A model generated the notes under the pieces. The model saw nothing but the letters and a program-made list of their open reading frames with translations. It did not search any database and was not told the DNA's origin. A DNA stretch of 13,516 bases from Deltaproteobacteria bacterium (lineage in GTDB: Bacteria > Desulfobacterota > Binatia > UBA9968 > CAXXLF01). Positions 1 to 7,711 of the stretch are shown here, piece after piece. The position numbers and the translations under genes are program-made. The stretch spans positions 1 to 13,516 of the forward strand of contig JACZXR010000017.1 in NCBI GenBank assembly GCA_022571535.1. Reading direction: 5' to 3'. How positions within the stretch are numbered: position 1 is the first letter of the stretch; each line of letters begins with the position of its first letter.

Positions 1-727
1 CCATTCCCTCGTGGAGCCAGATAGGCGCATTATTGCTGCTCAGACCGACAATCGCGAAGTGAAGGTACTCATGGCTCAGCGAGTCGAGCCAGCGATAGCC
101 GTGCCTGAGGACCCTTGGAGAAATGGTCATGATCTTGTTGAATTTACAGATCCCTATTGCCCCTGTTACCTCAATATCCCTGAGAGAGAGTGTGGAGATA
201 GCGTTGAATGAAGAGACATCCGGCGCGATTTCCACACGTACCTTTGCCGGTGGGAAAAAACCTAACTCCTTACCGATTACCTCATAGGTTTTCTCCAGGG
301 TATCTAGAGCATGCGGTACCAAAATCTCGTCCTTTTCCTCGTTCAAGTACAGGATAAAATGGGCGCTTTCGTAGCGCTTGAGTTTCTTTAAGGTGTCACG
401 GGTCTGCTGGGACAAGAGGCGTAAAGCGTGAAGCTGCTCGTTGTTGGAAAGAATGGCGAGGGACTGTTCCGAGGTGTTAAACGCCTCTTCGTATCGTCCC
501 TGATAAAAGGCGACCCTTGCTTTTAGGCCGAGGGCCAAGGGAGACTTGGGGTGTTCGCGTATTAATTTGGCGACAACCTCCTCGGCCTGAGACACACGCC
601 ATGCCTTGAGGTGTTCCTCGCCTTCATTCAAAAGAGAATTGTGGGTCTCAACCTCGGCTGCAGAGGAGACCGAAAATAGGCTAAAGAGAAAAGCAAAAAA
701 TAGTAGGGCAGTGCTCTTTCGGGTCAA
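1..727 (-). CDS. Secreted TPR-containing gluzincin metallopeptidase (peptidase MA-like), 3' end off window
   Basis: The reading frame is open from 727 to the left edge (242 complete codons). The only sensible start is TTG at 727-725, because no ATG lies between the previous stop and the signal peptide. A weak GAAAGG lies about 10 bases upstream. Residues 1-24 form a classic signal peptide: a basic MTRK start, a Phe/Leu-rich core, and an SSAA cleavage region. Residues about 27-115 look like two or three helical TPR-like repeats (for example FYQGRYEEAF). Residues about 120-242 resemble the catalytic domain of peptidase MA-like gluzincins. The zinc motif HEYLH is at 219-223, and WLHEG with the likely third ligand Glu240 follows 17 residues later. 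The C-terminus is missing because the window ends. The gene lies 19 bases after the DUF4175-like gene, so the two are probably co-transcribed. A periplasmic or lipid-side protease role is inferred; the substrate is unknown. Confidence 0.82.
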   Translation of the reverse strand, partial: MTRKSTALLFFAFLFSLFSVSSAAEVETHNSLLNEGEEHLKAWRVSQAEEVVAKLIREHPKSPLALGLKARVAFYQGRYEEAFNTSEQSLAILSNNEQLHALRLLSQQTRDTLKKLKRYESAHFILYLNEEKDEILVPHALDTLEKTYEVIGKELGFFPPAKVRVEIAPDVSSFNAISTLSLRDIEVTGAIGICKFNKIMTISPRVLRHGYRWLDSLSHEYLHFAIVGLSSNNAPIWLHEGM

Positions 728-746
728 AAGGATAGGGCCTTTCTTT

Positions 747-3700
747 TTACTGTGACAGGTCCTTAAAGTAGCTCTCGATTTGGTCTTTGAACTGGTCTGG
801 GACCCCTTGCTTCAGGGACTCTAGGATATCTTCGCGGAACCTGCGCGGGGCCTTATAGTCGCCTTTCCCGGGGAGCTTGAATTTTTCTGTACTGAGCCCG
901 GTGATTCCCCCTTCCACGTCAAATTGAGGGAGGTCGGGAATTCCAGGAAGTGGAAAAAGCCTTCCCGAGGGAATGAATCGGCCCCTGCGGAAAAGATAGA
1001 CCACCGGAATGCGTCCGAGCTGCCCCCGTCGGGCGAGTCGCTGCAAGGAGTCCTGCATCTGCTGGCGGGAGTCTGAAAGACGCTCCAGCGCCTCCTCTTC
1101 CGGAGGTATCGCCTCCTTGGCGTTCAAATCGCCCAGCTGGTATTGCGCCTCAAACATCGAGGTTGCCGCCTCTTGGATATTTTTTATGATCTTGGGATCC
1201 AGGGAAGGGAAGAGCTGAAAGAGGGACTCTAGCTTTTCATAGAGTTCTGTGGTTCGCTCTTTAAGGACTGCCTGTCTGGACGAAAGGTCGCGGAGTCCAT
1301 CTTTCTGCTCCTGACTGAGGGCAATGTCGGGTTCCTCCAGTAGGGCGTTGAGCTGTTCCATGAGCAGTTTCAGGTGGTGTTCAGCCTCCTGGCTCCTCTC
1401 ATTCAGTTCAGGACGGCGATTTTCTGCCATCTCTTTTCGGGCCCTGTCAATGATCTCTGAAAGGGAAGAGAACTCTTTCTTCTTTAGCTGGGCTATCATG
1501 CTCTTGATGACGTGGTTGAGGAAGAACTCGTCGAATTGTTTTTCCGTAGAATTTTCTCTCTCTTCGGAATCTTCTCTCTCATCAGATTCTTCTCTCTCTT
1601 CCATGTCCTGGTCAGGGAAAAGCCGGGCCAAATCGGTGAGCATCTCCAGTGCCTTGGGCTCGAATTGATCCAACTTCTTCTTTATCACAGCTTCTCTCTC
1701 TTTGAGGGTTTCCTTATGGACCCCATCAGTATCTTCTAGGATCTCTTGTTGTTCGCGCACAATCTGCTCTAGCTCGCTGGCCGAGCGCATCATCTCCCCC
1801 TGCATCCTCCCCATCATGGAAGACATGGCCATTTGCTGGCCGCTCCGCAGCGAAGCGAGCATCGACGCCATTTGGTTGAATAGCTCCCGAGCAAGCTGCA
1901 TGGCGCCCTCGATATCTCCCTCCCTGAGTTTTTTCCGGATCTCATTCATGGCAGAGAACATATCGCCGAACTGAAGGCCCTGCATTGCTTCGCTGTTAAT
2001 GAACTCATCGGGGAGGTTGGTGGCCATCTGGGATAGGGCCTGTTGGAGCAACGCCAGTTCTTTGGCCAGCTTGGAGATCTCCTCAAGAACCTGATCCATT
2101 TTCTTATCGCCGCTGGCGAGTTTCTCCAGTGATTTCAGGAGTCGCTCTTGACCCTTCATGAGGTCCCGAGCCTTCGAGGCAATCTCCTGGGCGGTGAGCA
2201 TCTTGCTTATTTCCTCGGCGAGAAGGGACATCCTCTCAAGCTCGGAGGAGATCTCATCGTGGCGCTTTGCCTCTTCCTCTGGCGACGATGCCTGGTTTTT
2301 CTTCGGAAGCAATTCCTCCTTGGTGAACTGCAGGTTCCGCCTGAGCGATTCCAAGTCGGTCCAGGTGGCAAAATTTGAGAACCTATCTTTCTCAGTTCGC
2401 TCCATGATCGAATCGATCTGTTCTATTGCCTCCCCGAGCTTTTGCTCAAGGGGCTTATCGGAAGGTTTTCCTTCGGGGAGGGGATCTTCTCCCAGTGAGA
2501 GAGGTGTCTCAAGGTGGTCTGCCAGAAGGTCGACCATCTGGTTCGATAGGTCACGGATCATCTCGGCGACTTGCCTGTGCTCTGCCTTGAGGTTCTTTAG
2601 TCGCAATCTCAGGGCCTTAGAGGCGCCCATCTTAGGGCCCGAGATGGAATCGTTATCCAACACCTCTAGATAATACGTCGCTTCCTCACCTTCACGTAGT
2701 GCAAGCCCTCCTACATCCCAGTGGTATCGTTGCCTGGCAATCAGCGATTCATTGCCGTCTTTACGAATGGGGAGCCTCTCCTCCCTGTCTCCGACCTTTA
2801 CGACTAGGGTGACCTCCTGAATACCGAAGTCATCCCTAGCGCTGAAGTCCAGCGCAATGGTTTCGTCCCCGTTGATTTCAAGGTCCTCTGTAGGTTTTAA
2901 CAGTTCCACCGTAGGGAATCTGTCCGGACGGACACGAAGATCGTAATGGATAGGTGAGTTTTGAAAGCCGAGAGGATCCTCTGCGAGGATCTGATATTTT
3001 TGCGATTGAAATAAGACAAGGCTGCCTTGGAGACTCTTGCCCTTGATTTGTAGGGCAATTTCCCTGCCTTCGTTGAGAAGGATTTTGGCCTTGGCGAGCT
3101 CTTTACTGCTCTGGGCCTCTAGATGGAGCGTTGAGCCTTTAATCCCTTCAATGTTTCCACCGTCAGAGGATTGCATGGGGAGTCCCGTGTAATGAGGGGG
3201 ATAGAGCGTGATTTTCAGATTGCCAATCTCGGGAGGGTCAATGGCCTCTATTGTGTACCAGGGAGAGGAAAAAGGGCCGGTGGCGACACGGAACTGGAGA
3301 CTCTTCTGCACCCCTTGAAATGGTGGCTGAGAAATTCTCATCTCCGTGTCTGTCCATGGTGAGGCTCTCTTGGGAGGTCCCTTCCTCTCCTTTGCCCGCC
3401 CCAAAGGAAAGGACAAGGTCCATTGACTCGGGAATTGCCCCTGAGGCCGTGGCTTGAACGGTTATCGCAGAGCCACGCGCCACATGTGCGCCTTTCGGTG
3501 TCACGTCAATCAGGGTCTCAGAGGGCGGGAGATCCTTTAGAGGGTGGATCAAGAGACTGAAGGTTTCTCCCACGAAAGCGGGGTTGAACAGGACCAGGCC
3601 GAGCACCGGAACGAGCAGTAGTCCTAAAAGGCGGAGTTCGGCCTTGATCCGGTCCGTGCTGATCAGGTCTTTGATCTGAATTTTCTGTAGCTGAGTTCTT

Positions 3701-4101
3701 GTTACTCGAAGGAGGGACAGGACCATCGAGGCGGAAATACCCTGCACCCTTTTTTCATCTGCAACCTGAGGATAGAGCTGTAAGGAGTTGATGAGATTGT
3801 TCCTGAGCTGAGGTTGTCTCTCTTCGATATAACGGGCGGCTCGTTCCTTGGGTATTTTTCTAACGCAATGGAAGATGACCCACCCAACCAGGAGAAGGGC
3901 GATGGAGGCGGCAAGCAAGCTGTAGACCAAGGGTGCGTAAGGAAAGAGGTCCTTGATTTCTTGAATCCCTAACCCGAGGGCAATGATAAGGAGGGTAGCC
4001 ACGCCGATCAGGCAGACCCCCTCCAGCCCTCTGATCACCTTGGCTCGGCGAACAAACCTCTTTAAAAAAGAAGAGAGCTCTATGTATTCTTCTTGGCCCA
4101 T
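747..4101 (-). CDS. DUF4175-like large membrane protein, disrupted by a single-base frameshift
   Basis: Two overlapping frames make one protein. The first frame runs from ATG 4101 and stays open to 3238. The second runs open to the stop at 747. Dropping one G from the G4 run at 3314-3311 joins them at residue 263 and gives 1117 residues. Predicted membrane helices are at about 26-46, 56-80 and 156-172. Between the second and third helix is an ERAARYIEERQPQL... segment typical of this family. Ig-like beta-rich regions follow (about 195-560), then a long Glu/Gln/Met/Leu-rich coiled-coil region containing a three-copy hexapeptide repeat. The protein ends in a conserved-looking KAPRRFREDILESLKQG tail. 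DUF4175-like proteins often sit beside MoxR/DUF58/VWA genes in envelope operons (recalled family knowledge); none is visible here. The start has an in-frame TGA two codons upstream and no Shine-Dalgarno site. The function is unknown; an envelope-scaffold role is a guess. Confidence 0.78.
1548..1601 (-). repeat. Three tandem 18-base units encoding an acidic hexapeptide repeat
   Basis: Read on the coding strand, three in-frame 18-base units follow one another: 1601-1584, 1583-1566 and 1565-1548. They encode EEREES, DEREDS and EERENS. All three share the core GAGAGAGAA with changes at the first and last codons. The repeat lies in the coiled-coil region of the DUF4175-like protein and makes a short, highly charged linker. 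Such a repeat can change copy number between strains. Confidence 0.85.
3311..3314 (-). other. Frameshift site (G4 run, one extra base) in the DUF4175-like gene
   Basis: Upstream of this run the protein frame reads ...ENFSATISR. The same frame then continues as Arg/Pro-rich shadow sequence to a stop at 3238. The frame one base further on reads VQKSLQFRV... and carries the rest of the family-like sequence. A GGG instead of GGGG on the coding strand restores a continuous protein. Whether this is a sequencing error or a real mutation cannot be told from one sequence. No slippery heptamer or downstream pseudoknot typical of programmed frameshifting was noticed. Confidence 0.75.
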
Positions 4102-4116
4102 CAGTCAAATAGATTT

Positions 4117-4145
4117 ATATTACCCTTGATCTATTAACTTGTCCA
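4117..4145 (-). promoter_or_regulatory. Candidate sigma70-type promoter for the DUF4175-like gene
   Basis: On the minus strand, TGGACA (4145-4140, five of six matches to TTGACA) is followed by a 17-base spacer and TAATAT (4122-4117, four of six). Initiation would fall near 4110, only about nine bases before the ATG at 4101. This would fit the lack of a Shine-Dalgarno site there. It is a sequence match only and the region is AT-rich, so chance matches are possible. Confidence 0.35.
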
Positions 4146-4176
4146 TCAGAGCTACGTTGAAAAGGAGAGGAATCTT

Positions 4177-4248
4177 ATGCTAAGGAGTTCCCATGTCTAT
4201 AATGAATCCCCATTCGGTAGAGACGACCGTCACCTTTCACGAAGGTGA
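4177..4248 (+). other. Possible 23-codon leader reading frame overlapping the eutA start
   Basis: ATG 4177 is preceded at a good distance by AAAGGAGAGG (4161-4170), a stronger ribosome site than many in the window. The frame reads MLRSSHVYNESPFG... and stops at TGA 4246-4248. It overlaps the first 18 codons of eutA in another frame. The stop lies inside the right arm of a perfect 9-base inverted repeat (4228-4250). It could be a regulatory leader peptide or simply an unused frame; no codon pattern suggests sensing of a particular amino acid. Confidence 0.25.
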
Positions 4249-5806
4249 CGACGATTATTACGAAGGTGATCACGAGCACGAGGATGGTGCCTCTATGCCA
4301 TTGGATGAGGAGCATCCGATGTGGCGGTCAGAGCGTATCGCCCTGACATCTGTGGGCATTGACATCGGCTCTTCCACTTCTCATCTCATCTTCTCCCGCC
4401 TGGTCCTTCGCCGTCAAGGCATTGCCCTCTCCAGCCGCTTCGTGGTCGTTAAACGCGAGATCCTTTACGAATCTCCGATCCTGCTCACGCCTTATCTGGA
4501 CAAGACGACCATCGACACAAAGAGACTCGACGAGTTCATTCAAAAGGCATACCGACAGGCACGGGTGACTCCGAACGATATAGATACCGGGGCCCTGATC
4601 CTCACCGGGGAAGCAGCGAAGAAGAAAAATGCGGAGGCTGTTGCTGCCCTTTTTTCCGCTCAGGCAGGAAAATTTGTCTGTGCTACAGCGGGTCATAACC
4701 TGGAGGCCATTCTTGCGGCCTATGGCTCCGGTGCGGTGCAGGCGGCCTCAACCGGTGGAGACGAATTCACCGTTATGAATGTCGACGTCGGCGGGGGCAC
4801 CTGTAAGATTGCTGTGGTAAAGCGAGGTGCAGTGATCGACACGGCTGCCCTGGAGGTGGGGGCGCGGCTGGTGGCCTTCGATCGAGATGGCAAGATCAAT
4901 CGTCTGGAAGAGGCAGGGCTCAAAATAGGGGAGGCGGTGGGGGTTCCATTGAGCCTGGGTGACTCACTAACAGAGGACGAGAAGGCAAAGATGGCCCACA
5001 CCCTCTGTGAATGTCTCTTTGAGGTTTTGGCGCGAGGAACTCTCTCTCCTATCACCCAAAGTCTGATGCTCACCCCGCAACTCGCTTTTAAGGACAACAT
5101 CGATGCCTTGATATTCTCCGGCGGGGTCTCCGAGTATATCTACAACATTGAGCAGACGGACTACGGCGACCTGGGAATTCGTCTCGGGAGGCTTGTGCGA
5201 GAGCATGCGCAGCTGTTTTCCAGCCAGGAGTCCGTGCGTCTGGAGATCCCAGAGGTGCGCATAAGGGCGACTGTGATCGGCGCCTCCCAGTACACGGTGC
5301 AGGTGAGCGGAAACACGATTTTCCTATCGGATAACGGTCTCCTTCCACTGAGGAACCTGCAAGTAGTAACTCCCGGCATAGTCCAAAGGGAGCCTCTTAC
5401 GAGTCCGGATGTGAGGAAGGCAGTTGAGCAGGCCCTTCGGCGCTTCGACATCCTTGATGGTGAAAGGGCTGCGGCCCTGGCGATCCACTGGAATCTCGGG
5501 CCTTCCTACCCCCTGATTCGCACACTCGCCGAAGGTGTGGCAGCGGCAATGAAAGATCATGTCGATAAGGGCCAGCCCCTGGTTCTGGTTTTTGACGCGG
5601 ATATTGCAAAGCTGGTGGGTAACATATTGGACAAGGAGCTGTTGCCGGGCGCAGGCATCATTTCCATTGACGGGATCGATCTCAAGGATTTTGACTTTAT
5701 TGATATTGGGGAGGAACTTCCCGATGCGAAGGCTGTCCCTGTGGTGATCAAGTCCCTTATCTTCCGCCACGCGGAATGGGGACGGGGTCATATTAGACCC
5801 CAGTGA
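4193..5806 (+). CDS. eutA: EutA, ethanolamine ammonia-lyase reactivating factor
   Basis: EutA is an ATP-dependent chaperone-like protein of the actin/Hsp70 (ASKHA) fold. It swaps damaged cobalamin for fresh cofactor in ethanolamine ammonia-lyase. The match to recalled enterobacterial EutA is strong along the length: VGIDIGSSTSHLIFSRL (phosphate-1 loop, residues 54-70), LILTGEAAKKKNA, the second phosphate loop DVGGGT (198-203), the adenosine-site FSGGVSEY (308-315), RATVIGASQYT, and the terminal DFIDIG...VPVVIKSL. At 537 residues it is longer than the usual ~470. The excess is mostly residues 1-45, an acidic and His-containing extension (HEGDDDYYEGDHEHEDG). The start is set by AAGGAG (4182-4187) five bases before the ATG. 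A later start at Met35 would also leave the domain whole. No eutB or eutC lies nearby, so the client enzyme must be encoded elsewhere or be a different one. Confidence 0.9.
   Translation: MSIMNPHSVETTVTFHEGDDDYYEGDHEHEDGASMPLDEEHPMWRSERIALTSVGIDIGSSTSHLIFSRLVLRRQGIALSSRFVVVKREILYESPILLTPYLDKTTIDTKRLDEFIQKAYRQARVTPNDIDTGALILTGEAAKKKNAEAVAALFSAQAGKFVCATAGHNLEAILAAYGSGAVQAASTGGDEFTVMNVDVGGGTCKIAVVKRGAVIDTAALEVGARLVAFDRDGKINRLEEAGLKIGEAVGVPLSLGDSLTEDEKAKMAHTLCECLFEVLARGTLSPITQSLMLTPQLAFKDNIDALIFSGGVSEYIYNIEQTDYGDLGIRLGRLVREHAQLFSSQESVRLEIPEVRIRATVIGASQYTVQVSGNTIFLSDNGLLPLRNLQVVTPGIVQREPLTSPDVRKAVEQALRRFDILDGERAAALAIHWNLGPSYPLIRTLAEGVAAAMKDHVDKGQPLVLVFDADIAKLVGNILDKELLPGAGIISIDGIDLKDFDFIDIGEELPDAKAVPVVIKSLIFRHAEWGRGHIRPQ
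4228..4250 (+). repeat. Perfect 9-base inverted repeat inside the 5' end of eutA
   Basis: CGTCACCTT (4228-4236) and AAGGTGACG (4242-4250) are exact inverted copies separated by a five-base loop. In mRNA this would be a stable hairpin about 35 bases after the eutA start codon. It also covers the stop of the short leader frame. It has no U-tract, so it is not an intrinsic terminator. It may only reflect codon choice in the His/Glu/Gly-rich extension. Confidence 0.6.
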
Positions 5807-5844
5807 TCCCAGCGGGCCAAACTGGAGACAAGGGGGGATTCGAT

Positions 5845-6447
5845 ATGCAGGAGATCGTCAGAGATATTTTTACCTGGTCCTGGTTCTCCAAGCCCCACGG
5901 CTATAATTTTAACGGTTACCTTGTCTGTCACTCAGGAGGGAACCTCTGCATTGATCCAGTGGAGCTGACCGAGGAAGCCCTGGCAGAGATTATCCGGCGT
6001 GGTGTGAGTCGAATTCTCATTACCAACCGTAACCACTCGCGAGCCGCCAACCTGGTGCGTGAACGCACCGGGGCGCGAACTGCCATCCACCCGGCCGATG
6101 CTGCTCATGCCCGCAGCCAGGGGGCAGAGATTGATGACGAACTGCAGGTCGGCGAAAAGATCGGTCCACTTGTTGTAGCTGCTGCTTCAGGTAAATCGCC
6201 CGGTGAAGTTGCGCTCTACTGGTCGGAGCGGAAGCTGCTGGTTGTAGGTGACGCGGTGATTGGGAACCCGCCGGGTCGTTGCGGACTCCTGGGGGAACAG
6301 GTGATGGATGATCCGCCGCGCCTGCGAACCAGTGTGCGTGCGCTCCTGGACCTTGACTTCGACACGCTCCTTCCAGGTGACGGGAAGCCGATTCTCCAGG
6401 GCGCCCGGGCCTGTTTAAAAGAGCTGGTGGAGACCTTCCCCAGATAA
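5845..6447 (+). CDS. Metallo-beta-lactamase-fold protein lacking the usual metal ligands
   Basis: This is a 200-residue protein. ATG 5845 follows a purine-rich AAGGGGGG at a good distance. An upstream in-frame GTG at 5803 overlaps the eutA stop and is a possible alternative. The MBL layout is recognisable: an N-terminal beta strand pair with NFNGYLV, then CIDPV, then RILITNRNHSRAANL where enzymes have THxHxDH, SGKSPGEVALYW where they have TPGHTPGS, LVVGDAVIG (the conserved Asp kept), and LLPGDGKP where the last His (LPGHG) is expected. So most zinc-binding His positions are replaced (Asn61/Asn63 region, Lys, Asp). It may bind no metal, or bind one in another way; a non-hydrolytic role is possible. 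It lies 38 bases after eutA on the same strand and is probably co-transcribed. Confidence 0.8.
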   Translation: MQEIVRDIFTWSWFSKPHGYNFNGYLVCHSGGNLCIDPVELTEEALAEIIRRGVSRILITNRNHSRAANLVRERTGARTAIHPADAAHARSQGAEIDDELQVGEKIGPLVVAAASGKSPGEVALYWSERKLLVVGDAVIGNPPGRCGLLGEQVMDDPPRLRTSVRALLDLDFDTLLPGDGKPILQGARACLKELVETFPR

Positions 6448-6487
6448 ACACTGCGGATACCCCTCCCGGGTTTCTGTTGCTCTCGCT

Positions 6488-6637
6488 TCATTGGGGAGTA
6501 ATCAGATCTATCAGAACGATCCCGTGCGGGGAGGGTCTGGTCTTTATCCGTTGGCTGACCTTTCCTGTGGCCAAGTTGATCACGTAGATGTTGGCCCCAT
6601 ATCGGCCATAAGAAGTTGGTAATTGCCGGCCAGCGTT
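6488..6637 (-). pseudogene. Remnant C-terminal end of a YVTN-type beta-propeller protein
   Basis: The minus strand reads GRQLPTSYGRYGANIYVINL, then ATGKVSQRI, PSPHGIVL and a stop TGA at 6490-6488. The pattern of IYVI.L.TGKV followed some residues later by PHGI is typical of a blade of YVTN/lactonase-like beta-propellers. No start or further blades can be seen upstream. The frame continues into the complement of the small membrane-protein gene, where the translation looks like shadow sequence. It is best read as the degraded last blade of a once longer gene. A chance antisense frame cannot be ruled out, but no sense gene covers this stretch. Confidence 0.45.
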
Positions 6638-6664
6638 GACATTGCCAGGGTTTTTCAATAATTT
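6636..6664 (+). promoter_or_regulatory. Candidate promoter for the 6701-8255 gene group
   Basis: A perfect -35 box TTGACA (6636-6641) is followed by a 17-base spacer and TAATTT (6659-6664), which keeps only three of six consensus positions. Initiation would be near 6671. That leaves a 30-base leader containing GGAGGCGGAGGG, a double Shine-Dalgarno-like site just before ATG 6701. The gap after the MBL gene and the strand-opposed pseudogene fragment support a new transcription unit starting here. Confidence 0.38.
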
Positions 6665-6700
6665 GAGAATGTCCAATTCTTTTGGAGGCGGAGGGATTTT

Positions 6701-6886
6701 ATGGAAGAGCCAACTGGCTGGCAGAACTTTTTGGAAATCTTCACAAAGCCCGACAATATTCCCATTGCCGGGATGCTTCTTCTGGTCCTCTTTTTCACCT
6801 GGATCGGCTTGAGACAGGCATTCAAAAACGACAAGCTCACGGAGGACGGGAAAAAGGACGAGATTCCCGAACAGATGTGGAAGTAG
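6701..6886 (+). CDS. Small single-pass membrane protein, first gene of the redox cassette
   Basis: This is a 61-residue protein with a clear GGAGGG ribosome site five bases before ATG. Residues 1-21 are amphipathic (WQNFLEIFTKPDNIPIAG). Residues about 22-38 form one membrane helix (GMLLLVLFFTWIGLRQA). Residues 39-61 form a charged, probably cytoplasmic tail ending in IPEQMWK. The combination of a DNIPIxG motif, a helix with FFTW and RQAxxND is one I associate with small proteins beside cytochrome b/c and ferredoxin genes in some anaerobe and deep lineages; this is recall and has not been checked. The downstream ferredoxin agrees with a role as a small subunit of a membrane redox complex. Its stop is three bases before the next start, so the genes are tightly coupled. 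Confidence 0.7.
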   Translation: MEEPTGWQNFLEIFTKPDNIPIAGMLLLVLFFTWIGLRQAFKNDKLTEDGKKDEIPEQMWK

Positions 6887-6889
6887 ATT

Positions 6890-7711
6890 GTGAGGGTCTG
6901 GGTCTTGCCCCTGGCAGGGGTCTTCATTGGGGTCCTGCTTGCATATGGGCAAGGAGAGTCTTCGCTTCCTGAAGAGAAGCAGTGGGAGAGGGGAAAACGG
7001 TACTTAGCAGAGGGGGAGGCGGGGAAAGCAAAGAAGGCTTTCGAGGAACTCCTTGAGGACTATTCCTACGAGCCTGACCTGCATCTCTTATTTGCCGTGG
7101 CATCCCTGAAGCTCGGGGATGTGCGGGCGGCAGAGGTTCATGTCAAGGAGACGTTGGGACTCGCCCCGGTTCATGTAGAGGCCATGACCCTGCTAGGGTG
7201 GATCCACCTGGAGGTCCACCGCGATTTCTCTGCAGCCATTGAGGCCTATACGAGAGTAGCCGATTTAAGGCCCAATTATCCCCGTGCACACAATAACCTC
7301 GGTGTTGCCTTAAAGAAAAACGGGGACTTGGCCAGGGCGCTAGAGAGCTTCAGTCGGGCGTTGCATTTAAGGGAGGACTATGCAGAGGCGTGGAGTAACC
7401 GGGGATGGGTTTACGTAGAGCAGAAGAGGTGGCAGGAGGCTCGGGAAGATTTTAAGCAGGCCTTAAGGCTGAATCCGAAAGACGAAGGGGCCCTCTATGG
7501 CCTGTCCCGAGTCCTCAGAGGGGTTCGGGATTATGCCGGGGCCCAAGGGGCGTTAAGAACCTTGATCGCACAATATTCCAACTTCGTTTACTGGCTGGAA
7601 TGGGCCGAGATTGAGCTCGTACGGTACTATTGGGTCCTGCTTTTAGTCGCCGTTGGGTTCTTTGCGCATTCCCGATATAAAAGAGTGAGGGCAAAATCCT
7701 ATGGCGGATGA
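6890..7711 (+). CDS. TPR protein with N-terminal signal/anchor and C-terminal membrane helix
   Basis: This is a 273-residue protein starting at GTG 6890, three bases after the preceding stop, with GGAAG upstream as a weak ribosome site. Residues 3-20 form a hydrophobic signal or anchor (VLPLAGVFIGVLLAYG). About five tandem tetratricopeptide repeats occupy 29-199. The clearest are RAHNNLGVALKKNGDLARAL (132-151) and AEAWSNRGWVYVEQKRWQEA (165-184), which show the spaced Gly/Ala/Leu pattern. Residues 246-260 form a second membrane helix, followed by a basic tail (SRYKRVRAKS). The positive-inside rule puts the tail in the cytoplasm and the repeats in the periplasm. TPR domains bind partner proteins, so assembly or docking for the neighbouring redox proteins is a reasonable inference. 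The last 11 bases overlap the ferredoxin gene. Confidence 0.82.
   Translation: MRVWVLPLAGVFIGVLLAYGQGESSLPEEKQWERGKRYLAEGEAGKAKKAFEELLEDYSYEPDLHLLFAVASLKLGDVRAAEVHVKETLGLAPVHVEAMTLLGWIHLEVHRDFSAAIEAYTRVADLRPNYPRAHNNLGVALKKNGDLARALESFSRALHLREDYAEAWSNRGWVYVEQKRWQEAREDFKQALRLNPKDEGALYGLSRVLRGVRDYAGAQGALRTLIAQYSNFVYWLEWAEIELVRYYWVLLLVAVGFFAHSRYKRVRAKSYGG

Noticed and set aside
1324..1668. Long plus-strand Ser-rich frame opposite the DUF4175-like gene
   Set aside because: It is the complement of the Glu/Arg-rich coiled-coil codons and the 18-base repeat; no ribosome site and no family-like sequence.
3311..3314. Programmed frameshifting as explanation of the split gene
   Set aside because: No slippery heptamer, rare-codon stop context or stimulatory structure was seen; an indel in a G run is simpler.
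4720..5451. Several minus-strand open frames across eutA
   Set aside because: Their translations are Arg/Pro/Ser-rich shadows of a well-supported gene on the plus strand.
6020..6451. Minus-strand frame of 143 residues over the MBL gene
   Set aside because: Composition is His/Pro/Arg-rich and it mirrors the coding frame of the MBL-fold protein; no start signal.
6455..6480. Possible terminator after the MBL gene (ACCC/GGGT with following TTT)
   Set aside because: The stem is only four base pairs and the T-tract is broken, too weak to call.
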